Below, piece after piece: positions 40,013 through 51,495 of a stretch of 62,554 nucleotides of DNA. The notes beneath the pieces are model-generated. The model was not told where the DNA came from. It saw nothing but the letters and a program-made list of their open reading frames with translations, and searched no databases. The stretch comes from Planctomycetota bacterium (lineage in GTDB: Bacteria > Planctomycetota > UBA1135 > UBA2386), in the NCBI GenBank assembly GCA_020849665.1, contig JADLFX010000025.1, positions 1-62,554 of the forward strand, read 5' to 3'. Numbering within the stretch: position 1 is the first letter of the stretch; each line of letters opens with the position of its first letter. The position numbers and the translations under genes are program-made.

Positions 40013-40096
40013 CGAGCGCGCCTTGCGACCGCGCCCTGGCGCGCGCCCGCCCTGCGCGGTCCAGGCCTCCGGCCCGGGCAGCCGAAACACGAGGCA

Positions 40097-43681
<3,585 letters not shown>

Positions 43682-43710
43682 GATCGCCCGCGCCGCCGCC
43701 TGCCCAGGTC

Positions 43711-43728
43711 CGACGACGACGGTCGTCG
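43711..43728. terminator. hairpin between convergent kinase and membrane-protein genes
   Basis: CGACGAC (43711-43717) pairs with GTCGTCG (43722-43728) around GACG. It lies between the kinase stop (43681) and the minus-strand stop (43729), and could serve both. Confidence 0.45.
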
Positions 43729-45333
43729 CTAGAGCAGGTCCACCTCCCAGGCCTCGAACACCTCGACCCCGAGGCCGCGCCCGGCGATCTCGAAGCGGGC
43801 CTCCAGGGTGGGCACGCGGCGCTTGGGGTACGGCGCCAGCCACTGCCCGAGCGCGGGATCGTCGCGCAGGCCGGGGAAGTCCCGCGCCACGTCGCCGCGC
43901 ACGCGCAGCCACAGGTAGCGCAGGCCGGTGCGCTGTGCCTCGGGCAGGCTCCGGTTGCGCACCCGCGCGAGGTCCTGGAGCTGTTCCAGGTGCGCCGGCA
44001 CGACCATCGGTTCGTGGGTCGCGGTGTACGGGGACACGAGGTAGTAGCGGTAGCCGGGGAAGCTCGCGAACACGATCGAGCGGGCCGCGGGGTTGGCGGC
44101 GCCGGGGGCCCCGTGGGTGGCCCGGTCCATGGCGGCGGCGAGTTCCGCCAGGAAGCCGGTGTCGTCCGCGCGACGCTGGGCACGCGCCTGGTCGGCGCTC
44201 AGCACGGCCACGAGCAGGAGTGCGATCCCGCCGCGCAGCGGAAGGCGTGCGAACGTCGCGGCGGCGGCCACCACCAGGAGCGGCGTCAGGTAGCACCAGA
44301 AGAACACGTGGCTCGCCGTGTGGGAGGGGAAGGCGAGGAGGTTGCCGAGCCCGAACGCCGCGAGTGCGCACGCGACCCGTGGCTGGCGCCACGCGAACCA
44401 GGGCAGGCAGAGCAGCCCCGCGACCAGGGCCGCGCCCTGCCCTTCCCAGAGCCGGCGCGCGCTGTCGGCGAGGACTGCACGCCATTCCGGACGCTGCAGG
44501 ACGGAGCCCCCCAGGATCCGGTCCAGGTCGAACCCCTGCTGCTCCGGCGGCAGGAACGGCGCCCTCAGGGCGAAGGCCATCCACAGGGCCAGGAGGGCCA
44601 GGGCGGCGAGGGCCGCACAGGCCGGCGGCAAGAGCTCGCGCACGCTCGCCCGCCAGTCGCGCCGCACCACCAGGATCGCGAGTGCCGCCGCGACGTAGGC
44701 GAAGCTCACGTCGCTCCACACGAGGCCGGCCATCGCGCAGAGCTGCAGGCACCGCCAGCCGCGACGGCCGCCGGAGCCCCGCCCCCGCAGCCGCAGGGTC
44801 GCGGCCAGGGTCAGGGCTCCGAACGAGACGATCAACGGCTCGTAGCTCAGCGCGCCGTGCAGCGCCAGCGCAGGCGTCGCCAGCAGGAGGAGGGCGGCAC
44901 CGGCCGCGAGCAAGCTCGGGACGCCGAGCGTCACCGCCAGGAGCCAGGTGGCGAACCCCGCGAGGACGTGCAGGGGCAGCAACGCCGCGCGCAGCACGCC
45001 TTCGCCGCTCCCGCCGAGCGCCGTGGCCAGGGCCAGGAGCCAGGCGAGACCCGGCGGGTGGTTGAGGTACGGCGCGGAGTCGCCCGGTCCCGGCATCTGG
45101 TGGCCGGCCAGGGGCAGCCCGCGCACCGCGGCGAATCCGAAGCGCTCGTAGCTCTTCGCGAAGGCCCCGAAGTAGTTGCCGGCGTTGAACTCGCTCAGGC
45201 CGAAGGGGCGGCCGAGGTCGCCGAGGTGGAGCCACGCGACCCAGGCGGAGCAGGCGAGGAGCACCGCCCACGACCCTGCCGCGCGCACGGGGCCGGCGCC
45301 GCCGGCATCGGACTCCGTCGGATCCGCCATCAT
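43729..45333 (-). CDS. GT39/PMT-like polytopic membrane glycosyltransferase
   Basis: 534 residues from ATG 45333, which overlaps the aat stop as ATGA, so it is translationally coupled. About 10-12 hydrophobic helices span residues 20-400, then a ~130-residue soluble C-terminal domain. The first loop has SEFNAGNYFGAFAKSYERFG and later YLNHPPGLAWLLALA; the N-H-P-P motif and acidic first loop are typical of the PMT/ArnT (GT39-type, polyprenyl-phosphate-sugar) superfamily. The acidic residue expected in the first loop is a Glu (SEF). Target sugar and acceptor are unknown. Confidence 0.72.
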   Translation of the reverse strand: MMADPTESDAGGAGPVRAAGSWAVLLACSAWVAWLHLGDLGRPFGLSEFNAGNYFGAFAKSYERFGFAAVRGLPLAGHQMPGPGDSAPYLNHPPGLAWLLALATALGGSGEGVLRAALLPLHVLAGFATWLLAVTLGVPSLLAAGAALLLLATPALALHGALSYEPLIVSFGALTLAATLRLRGRGSGGRRGWRCLQLCAMAGLVWSDVSFAYVAAALAILVVRRDWRASVRELLPPACAALAALALLALWMAFALRAPFLPPEQQGFDLDRILGGSVLQRPEWRAVLADSARRLWEGQGAALVAGLLCLPWFAWRQPRVACALAAFGLGNLLAFPSHTASHVFFWCYLTPLLVVAAAATFARLPLRGGIALLLVAVLSADQARAQRRADDTGFLAELAAAMDRATHGAPGAANPAARSIVFASFPGYRYYLVSPYTATHEPMVVPAHLEQLQDLARVRNRSLPEAQRTGLRYLWLRVRGDVARDFPGLRDDPALGQWLAPYPKRRVPTLEARFEIAGRGLGVEVFEAWEVDLL

Positions 45334-46037
45334 CCCGACGATACGTCCTCGTCCGCGAAGCGTGGCACGAGGCCGCGCAGATCCACGCTTCGGGCACGGA
45401 CCGCCCCCAGTGCCCGCAGGTACACCTCGCGCGGCACCGCCACGCAGCCCAGCGAGGCCAGGTGCGGCGTGAGGTACTGCACGTCGAAGAGCTCGATGCC
45501 TGCGGCGAAGAGGGTGCGCGCCGCCGCGACCAGGGCCACCTTCGAGGCATCGGTCACGCGGTGGAACATGCTCTCCCCGGCGAAGAGTCCGCCGCACTGC
45601 ACCCCGTAGATCCCGCCCACCAGGGCGTCCCCCTGCCACACCTCCAGGCTGTGGGCGTGGCCGAGGCGGTGCAGCGCCCCGTACGCCTCGACCATCTCGG
45701 GCCAGATCCAGCGCCCGTCGCTGCGGTCTTCGTCGCAGCCGAGCATCACGTCGCGGAACGCGGCGTCCCAGGTCAACCGGTAACCGGCGCGCCGGAACGA
45801 GCGCCTCAGGCTGCGCGAGCAGTGCAGGCTGCCGGCCGGCAGGATCGCGCGCGGATCGGGCGACCACCACAGGATCGGCATGTCCTCGCCGTACATCGGG
45901 AAGATGCCGCGCGCGTAGGCCGCGAGCAGACGCTCGGGCGCGAGATCGCCGCCCACCGCCACGAGCCCCTCGGCGTCGCCGCGGCGCGGGTCGGGGAACA
46001 CCGCGGCCGATCCGGGGGCGAGGAAGGCGACACGCAT
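45330..46037 (-). CDS. aat: leucyl/phenylalanyl-tRNA--protein transferase
   Basis: 235 residues. FPDPRRGDAEGLVAVGGDL, AYARGIFPMYGEDMPILWWSPDPRAIL (seen in two pieces, AYARGIFPMY and PILWWSPDPRAIL), HSLEVWQGDALVGGIYGV and GESMFHRVTDASKVAL are Aat family motifs. The enzyme transfers Leu or Phe from aminoacyl-tRNA to N-terminal Arg or Lys, marking proteins for ClpAP in the N-degron pathway. Complete and of normal length. It is divergent from dacB with 56 bases between. Confidence 0.96.
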   Translation of the reverse strand: MRVAFLAPGSAAVFPDPRRGDAEGLVAVGGDLAPERLLAAYARGIFPMYGEDMPILWWSPDPRAILPAGSLHCSRSLRRSFRRAGYRLTWDAAFRDVMLGCDEDRSDGRWIWPEMVEAYGALHRLGHAHSLEVWQGDALVGGIYGVQCGGLFAGESMFHRVTDASKVALVAAARTLFAAGIELFDVQYLTPHLASLGCVAVPREVYLRALGAVRARSVDLRGLVPRFADEDVSSG

Positions 46038-46093
46038 CGCGCCGCGGATTCTCGGCTTGCCGCGCCGACCCGGGAAGCCGATCCTGCCCGCCC

Positions 46094-47641
46094 ATGCGCC
46101 GCCTCCCCCTGGCCGCCGTCCTCGTGCTCGCCGGCCTCGCCCCCGCCCAGGACCTGCGCGCGGCCCTCGACGCCGCCCTCGAGCGTCCCGAGGTCCGCAA
46201 CGGCCACTGGGGCGTCCTGGTACAGGACCTGGACGCCGGCACCGTGCTCTACGAGCGCAACGCCGACCGCCTCTTCGCGCCGGCCTCCAACACCAAGCTG
46301 TTCAGCGTGGCCGCGTTCCTGGTGGCGTTCGGCGCCGACCACCGCTTCGTGACCCGGGTCGTGCGGCGCGGCGAGGTGGACGGAGCGGGCACGCTGCGCG
46401 GCGACCTGATCCTGGTGGCCGGCGGCGACCCGACGCTGGGCGGCCGCACGGATGAAGGCGGCCACGTCGCGTTCACCGACGGCGACCACACCTACGCCAA
46501 CGGCAACGACCGGGCCCGCCTCACCCCGCAGGACCCCCTGGCCGGCCTCGACGCGCTGGCCCGCGCGGTGGCGGCGCGGGGCGTGCGCGAGGTGGAGGGC
46601 GACGTGCTCGTCGACGCGCGCCTCTTCCCCCCCACCGAGTCGACCGGCAGCGGCCTGCGGCAGGTGAGCGCGGTGATGGTGAACGACAACCTGATCGACT
46701 TCAGCATCCACGCCGCGGAGGCAGGCACGCCCGCCAGGGTCGAGTGGCGCCCGGCCTGCGCGCTGGTGCGCGTCGACGCCGCGGTGCAGACCGCGGCGGC
46801 GGGCACCAAGGCCGCGGTGCGGGTGGAGTCCCCGGCGCCGTGGCGGTTCGTGGTGCGCGGCACGGTGCCCGCGGACCGCACGGCTCCCCTGGTGCGCGTG
46901 GCGGAGGTGCCGGACGCCGCGTCGTTCGCCCGCTCCCTGTTCCGCGACGCCCTGGTGCGGGCCGGCGTGCGGGTGACCGCCTCCCCGCTGGCCGACCATC
47001 CCACGGCCCGGTTGCCCGCGAGCCGGAGCGAGAGCCTGTCGCTCCCCGAGGTGGCGGCATTCGCCTCGCCGCCGTTCGCCGAACACGCACGACTCATCCT
47101 GAAGGTCTCGCACAACCTGCACGCCAGCGCCCTGCCGCTGCTCCTGTCCGCGCGCGAGGGTTCCACGCCCGGGCTGGCCGGCGGGCTCAAGGCCATGGGC
47201 GCGGCACTGCAGGAGCTCGGCCTGGATCCCCAGCACGTCTGCTTCGGCGGCGGCGCGGGCGGTTCGCGGGCCGACTTCGCCACGCCGCGTGCCACCGTGG
47301 CCCTGCTCGCGGCGATGGCGAGGCGCGCCGACGCGGACGCGTTCCGCGCCGCGCTGCCGATCCTGGGCGTCGACGGCACCCTGGCCCGCGCGGTCGCAGC
47401 CACGAGTCCCGCACGGGGCAAGGCGCAGGCCAAGACCGGCACCTACTTCGTGGACAACGCGCTCACCGGCGGCGCGCTGCTCACCAGCAAGGCCCTCTCC
47501 GGCTACCTGGAGGGCAAGAGCGGCCGCCGACTGGCGTTCGCCCTCTACGTGAACGTCCTGCAGCTGAAGTCCAGCGACGACGCCGACCGGATCGGCGCCC
47601 TCCTCGGCCAGCTCTGCGAGCTCGTGCACGCCCACACCTGA
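46094..47641 (+). CDS. dacB: D-alanyl-D-alanine carboxypeptidase/endopeptidase (PBP4 family)
   Basis: 515 residues with signal peptide 1-19 (LAAVLVLAGLAPAQ). Serine-transpeptidase motifs: S-x-x-K as SNTK at 65-68 (Ser65 nucleophile), S-x-N as SHN at 339-341 in KVSHNLHASAL, and K-T-G at 447-449. The long insert between the first two motifs is typical of S13/PBP4 proteins. Role: trims D-Ala or cleaves cross-links in peptidoglycan in the periplasm. All three motifs are intact, implying the organism makes peptidoglycan. A 7-bp hairpin follows the stop. Confidence 0.95.
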   Translation: MRRLPLAAVLVLAGLAPAQDLRAALDAALERPEVRNGHWGVLVQDLDAGTVLYERNADRLFAPASNTKLFSVAAFLVAFGADHRFVTRVVRRGEVDGAGTLRGDLILVAGGDPTLGGRTDEGGHVAFTDGDHTYANGNDRARLTPQDPLAGLDALARAVAARGVREVEGDVLVDARLFPPTESTGSGLRQVSAVMVNDNLIDFSIHAAEAGTPARVEWRPACALVRVDAAVQTAAAGTKAAVRVESPAPWRFVVRGTVPADRTAPLVRVAEVPDAASFARSLFRDALVRAGVRVTASPLADHPTARLPASRSESLSLPEVAAFASPPFAEHARLILKVSHNLHASALPLLLSAREGSTPGLAGGLKAMGAALQELGLDPQHVCFGGGAGGSRADFATPRATVALLAAMARRADADAFRAALPILGVDGTLARAVAATSPARGKAQAKTGTYFVDNALTGGALLTSKALSGYLEGKSGRRLAFALYVNVLQLKSSDDADRIGALLGQLCELVHAHT

Positions 47642-47648
47642 CCCCCCG

Positions 47649-47665
47649 CCGTCGCTCCGCGACGG
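47649..47665 (+). terminator. hairpin after dacB
   Basis: CCGTCGC (47649-47655) pairs with GCGACGG (47659-47665) around TCC, eight bases after the dacB stop. Probably a terminator or attenuating element before the next gene at 47711. Confidence 0.45.
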
Positions 47666-47710
47666 AACCGCCAGCCGCCCCGGCCACCTGGACCGCACCG
47701 GATCTCCCCC

Positions 47711-48841
47711 ATGCAACACCCGACCACCCGTCGCGAGTTCCTCGCCTCCTCGGCCGCCGCGGCCGCCCTGCCGCTCACCCGGCACGTCGCCCCCGTCCTG
47801 CCCCGGGCGCCGCTGAAGATCCTGATCCTCGGCGGCACGGGCTACCTCGGGCCCGAGACCGTCGAGGTGGCGCTGGCCCACAAGCACGAGGTCACGCTCT
47901 TCAACCGCGGGCGCACCAATCCGCAGCTCTTCCCCGACGTCGAGAAGCTGCACGGCGACCGCGACCCGAAGAAGGGGGACGGCCTCAAGGCCCTGGAAGG
48001 AACCCGCAAGTGGGACGTGGTGATCGACAACTCCGGCTACGTGCCGCGGATCGTCGGCGCCTCGGCCGAGCTGCTGAAGGAGCGCGCCCAGCACTACGTG
48101 TTCGTGTCGACCTGCTCGGTGTACGAGGACGTGCCCGGCAAGGTCCTCGACGAGTCGGCGAAGCTGATGACCGCACCCGACCCGACCACGGAGGAGGTGC
48201 GGCGCCACTACGGGGCGCTCAAGGCCCTGTGCGAGGCCGCGGCCGAGAAGGCCTTCCCCGGCCGCACCAGCAACGTGCGTCCCGGCCTCATCGTGGGCCC
48301 CGGCGACCCCACCGACCGCTACACGTACTGGCCGGTGCGGGTGGCGCGCGGCGGCGAGGTGCTGTGCCCGGGCAAGGCCGAAGCGAAGGTGCAGTTCGTG
48401 GATGTGCGCGACCTCGCCGAGTTCCTCGTGCGCGTGATCGAGGAGAGGGTGTACGGCGTCTTCAACGCGGTCAGCGATCCGTCGTTCGCCACGTTCGGCA
48501 AGGTGGTGGAGTCGTGCAAGCGGGCCAGCGGCAGCGACGCGACGTTCACCTGGGTCGACGAGGCCTGGCTGCTCGAGAAGAAGGTGCGGCCGTGGTCCGA
48601 GCTGCCGCTCTGGATCCCGGGCAAGGACGCGTGCTGGTTCTCGCCCGCCGCCGCGGTGGCCAAGGGTCTCAGGTTCCGCGGCCTCGAGGACACCGCCAAG
48701 GCCACGCTGGCGTGGTTCGAGAAGGCGCGCAAGGACAAGCCGATGACCGCGCCGCTCGCGGCCGCCAAGGAGAAGGAGCTCCTGGCCGCGTGGCACGAGC
48801 GCGCCAAGGCCACCCCGGCCACCGGCGAGAAGAAGGGCTGA
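47711..48841 (+). CDS. Tat-exported NAD-dependent epimerase/dehydratase-like protein
   Basis: 376 residues. The N-terminus TTRREFLASSAAAAALPL is a twin-arginine signal (R-R-E-F-L). The Rossmann motif is LILGGTGYLGPETVEVAL (G-G-T-G-x-x-G), and an extended-SDR active-site Y-x-x-x-K appears as HYGALKAL. VFVSTCSVYED and the NVRPGLIVGPGDPTDR region are typical of extended SDRs. Twin-arginine export of folded, cofactor-loaded oxidoreductases is common in planctomycetes. Substrate unknown; the C-terminal ~60 residues are Lys/Ala-rich. Confidence 0.9.
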   Translation: MQHPTTRREFLASSAAAAALPLTRHVAPVLPRAPLKILILGGTGYLGPETVEVALAHKHEVTLFNRGRTNPQLFPDVEKLHGDRDPKKGDGLKALEGTRKWDVVIDNSGYVPRIVGASAELLKERAQHYVFVSTCSVYEDVPGKVLDESAKLMTAPDPTTEEVRRHYGALKALCEAAAEKAFPGRTSNVRPGLIVGPGDPTDRYTYWPVRVARGGEVLCPGKAEAKVQFVDVRDLAEFLVRVIEERVYGVFNAVSDPSFATFGKVVESCKRASGSDATFTWVDEAWLLEKKVRPWSELPLWIPGKDACWFSPAAAVAKGLRFRGLEDTAKATLAWFEKARKDKPMTAPLAAAKEKELLAAWHERAKATPATGEKKG

Positions 48842-48882
48842 CCCCCGCTCCGACCGCGCTGCGCCTGCCGCGGCGGTGAACG

Positions 48883-50160
48883 ATGACCCACTGGCTGCGC
48901 CGGCTGCTGCTGGTCGAGGACGAGGAGCGCGGCATCACGCTCGCGGCCGCGGGCTACTTCTTCTGCCTGCTGGCCACGTTCTTCGTCCTGCGGCCGCTGC
49001 GGGACGCGTTCGGCGTGCAGGATGCGGGCCGGCTGGCGCGCCTGTTCCTGTGGACCTTCGCCTGCGTGCTCCTGGCCTGGCCCTGCCTCGCCTGGGTGGT
49101 GGGCCGCCACCCGCGGCGGCGCGCCGTGCCGATCGTGTACCGCTTCGTGCAGGCCAACCTGCTGGTGTTCTTCGCGCTCCTGCTCTGGTCCGGCGGCGAG
49201 ACCCGCGCCAACGCGGTGCGCGTGCTCTTCGTGTGGTTGAGCGTGTTCAACCTCATCGGCGTGACGCTGTTCTGGGGCTTCATGGCCGACGTGTTCCGCC
49301 CCGAGCAGGCCAAACGCCTCTACGGGGCGATCGGCGTGGGCGGCACCGCGGGAGCGCTCTCGGGCTCGGCGCTCACCGACCTGCTCGCGCCGCGGATCGG
49401 GCCGATGCCGCTCTTCCTGTTGTGCATCCTGCTGCTGGAAGGCGCGCTGCTCTGCATCCGCTTCCTCGACCGGCGCTGCCCCGTGGACCCCGCGCGCGAG
49501 GCGGCGAACAGCCGGGAATGGCGCGAGCAGGGCATCGCGGCGAGCGCGCTCACGGTGGTGCGCTCGCCGTACTTCCTGGCGATCGCCGGCTACGTGCTGC
49601 TCTACTCGCTCTTCGGCACGCTCACCTACAACGGCCAGATGGAGGCCCTGCGCGGGAGCGGGCTCGACGAGGGCGCGCGCACCGCGTTCCAGGCGCGGAT
49701 CAACTGGGTGCAGAACGGGATCACGGTGGTCCTCCAGCTCCTGATCACCGGCCGCCTGCTGCGCCGGATCGGCGTCGGCTGGGGCATGGGCGTGCAGGCC
49801 ATGGTCGCCGCGGCGGTGCTCGGGCTCCTCGCCGGCGGGCCGGTGCTCGGCATGTTCTTCTGGGCCAGCGTGGCGGGTCGCACCGCGCATTTCGCGGTGG
49901 CGAAACCGGCGCAGGAGGCGCTCTACACGGTGGTGGCGCGCGTGGAGAAGTACCGCGCCAAGACCTTCCTCGACACCGTGGTCTACCGTGGCGGCGACGC
50001 CCTGGCCTCCCTGCTCTACGAGACGCTGCGCGTCAGCATGGGCTTCGCCCAGGTGGCCCTGGCCATCCTGCCGGCCACCGCGCTGTGGCTGGTCCTCGGC
50101 CTGCTGCTAGGACGTTGGATGGAGGCTCGCAGCCGCGCTCGCACCGCCGCGAACGGTTAG
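48883..50160 (+). CDS. ADP/ATP-translocase-like (NTT/Npt-type) or MFS transporter
   Basis: 425 residues, about 12 membrane helices. FFVLRPLRDAFGVQD, FWGFMADVFRPEQAKRLYGAIGVGGTAGALSG (seen in pieces: FWGFMADVFR and EQAKRLYGAIGVGGTAG) are hallmark segments of the bacterial AAA/NTT nucleotide-transporter group within the MFS-like clan. NTT proteins exchange ATP for ADP in intracellular bacteria, but homologs in free-living bacteria transport other or unknown substrates. ATG 48883 lies 41 bases after the epimerase gene. Substrate not predictable. Confidence 0.75.
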   Translation: MTHWLRRLLLVEDEERGITLAAAGYFFCLLATFFVLRPLRDAFGVQDAGRLARLFLWTFACVLLAWPCLAWVVGRHPRRRAVPIVYRFVQANLLVFFALLLWSGGETRANAVRVLFVWLSVFNLIGVTLFWGFMADVFRPEQAKRLYGAIGVGGTAGALSGSALTDLLAPRIGPMPLFLLCILLLEGALLCIRFLDRRCPVDPAREAANSREWREQGIAASALTVVRSPYFLAIAGYVLLYSLFGTLTYNGQMEALRGSGLDEGARTAFQARINWVQNGITVVLQLLITGRLLRRIGVGWGMGVQAMVAAAVLGLLAGGPVLGMFFWASVAGRTAHFAVAKPAQEALYTVVARVEKYRAKTFLDTVVYRGGDALASLLYETLRVSMGFAQVALAILPATALWLVLGLLLGRWMEARSRARTAANG

Positions 50161-50343
50161 GCCCCGGCCTGGACGGACTCCGGGCGCGGTGCCGGCGACG
50201 GCGCGACAGATCCCCGCCCGGACCGGCGACCAGGGCGGCGTCCGCCAGCGCCTCGCCCCCGCGACCGGCCCCACCCCCCTTCCGCTTCCGGGCGGGCCCC
50301 CTATCCTCGCCCGGCCCATCTCGAGGAGATCGGAACCATCCCC

Positions 50344-51429
50344 ATGACACTGAACCGCCTGCTCCCCGTCGGCCTCTGCCTGGCCGTCCCCGCCTTCGCG
50401 CAAGCCACCATCACCACCGCTCCCGCCGGTTACGAGGCCACGGTGGGGACCTCATCGGTGCTCTACCCCTGGTCGTTCACGAGCGCGACCGCGTTCCGCT
50501 ACCAGGAGATCCACACGTCGCTGAAGGGCGCGCCCCTGGCCAACATCAAGGCGGCCAACTTCCGCCGCGACGAGTCGGCCAGCACGTTCACGACCTCGGT
50601 GGCGCGGACCCAGGACGTCACGTTCAAGATGGGCCACGGCAACATCGCCGTGTTCCAGACCAACTTCAATGCGAACTACACGGGGGCGCCCACCACGGTG
50701 TTCACGCGCAAGCCGGTGAACCTGCCCGATTGGACGCTCCGCCAGGGTACGGGCGGCGTCGAGCCGTGGACCCTGCGGCTGCCCTACGACGCGAACTTCA
50801 ACTACGACGGCGTCCAGGACCTCCTGTGGGAGGTGATCTGGGAGAACTCCACCGCGACCGGCAACTACACCACGGATCGCACCTCCTCGACCACCGGCTC
50901 CGTGAGCTCGTCCTCGGCGGGAGCCAACCTGGGGACCGGGTGCATCGCCACCGGACGCACGTCGGCGTTCACGCTGGCGGCCACGGTCTACACGCACCTC
51001 AACAACAGTCTCATGCGCCTGCGCACGTCGTGCACCAACGCACCGACGTCGACGCCGGTGCTGATGGCCATCGACGCGGTGAACTCCAACCTCACCGTGC
51101 CGGGCCTCTGCACCACGCTCTACGCCCTGCCCACCCTGCTGGTGCCGATCGGCACGTCCTCGGCCACGGGTGCGGTCGCGATCCAGGACATCAGCCTGGC
51201 CTACGACGCCAACCTGCAGACCCAGCGCATCTACCTGCAGGCGATCGCCCTCGACGCCGGTCTGAGCGGCATCCCGGTGGCACTCTCGCAGGGCGAGAAC
51301 TGCCTCTGGCCCGCGGCCCCGGTCACCGGTCCGAACTTCCTCTACACGTACAGCACCGACATCACCGGCGCGACGCCGACCAACGGCCCGTTCACGGCCG
51401 GCTCCGCGATCTGCGGGTTCGAGCGCTGA
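50344..51429 (+). CDS. secreted beta-rich protein, family A copy 1
   Basis: 361 residues, signal peptide 1-21 (LLPVGLCLAVPAFAQ). The mature protein is Thr/Ser/Asn-rich beta structure. Landmarks shared with the gene at 61216 are a Y/W-P-W motif near the start, LPDW after a VFTRK segment, an E-V/I-I-W/H strand, L-T-VPGLCT-x-L and DAGLSGIPVA. The shared order shows they are paralogs (see the pseudogene at 60664). No enzymatic motif; one Cys pair near the C-terminus. Preceded by a gap holding CGAGGAG about 20 bases upstream; a strong hairpin follows the stop. Confidence 0.78.
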   Translation: MTLNRLLPVGLCLAVPAFAQATITTAPAGYEATVGTSSVLYPWSFTSATAFRYQEIHTSLKGAPLANIKAANFRRDESASTFTTSVARTQDVTFKMGHGNIAVFQTNFNANYTGAPTTVFTRKPVNLPDWTLRQGTGGVEPWTLRLPYDANFNYDGVQDLLWEVIWENSTATGNYTTDRTSSTTGSVSSSSAGANLGTGCIATGRTSAFTLAATVYTHLNNSLMRLRTSCTNAPTSTPVLMAIDAVNSNLTVPGLCTTLYALPTLLVPIGTSSATGAVAIQDISLAYDANLQTQRIYLQAIALDAGLSGIPVALSQGENCLWPAAPVTGPNFLYTYSTDITGATPTNGPFTAGSAICGFER

Positions 51430-51438
51430 GTCCGCGGA

Positions 51439-51468
51439 CCGCGCGGACCGTGCTCGCGGTCCGCGCGG
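51439..51468. terminator. strong bidirectional hairpin between convergent genes
   Basis: A perfect 12-bp stem, CCGCGCGGACCG (51439-51450) and CGGTCCGCGCGG (51457-51468), with a TGCTCG loop. It lies between the secreted-protein stop (51429) and the cytochrome stop (51496). Longest perfect hairpin in the window; no T-tract on either strand. Confidence 0.6.
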
Positions 51469-51495
51469 CCGCCGCCGCCGCTGGCGCTCCTCCGG

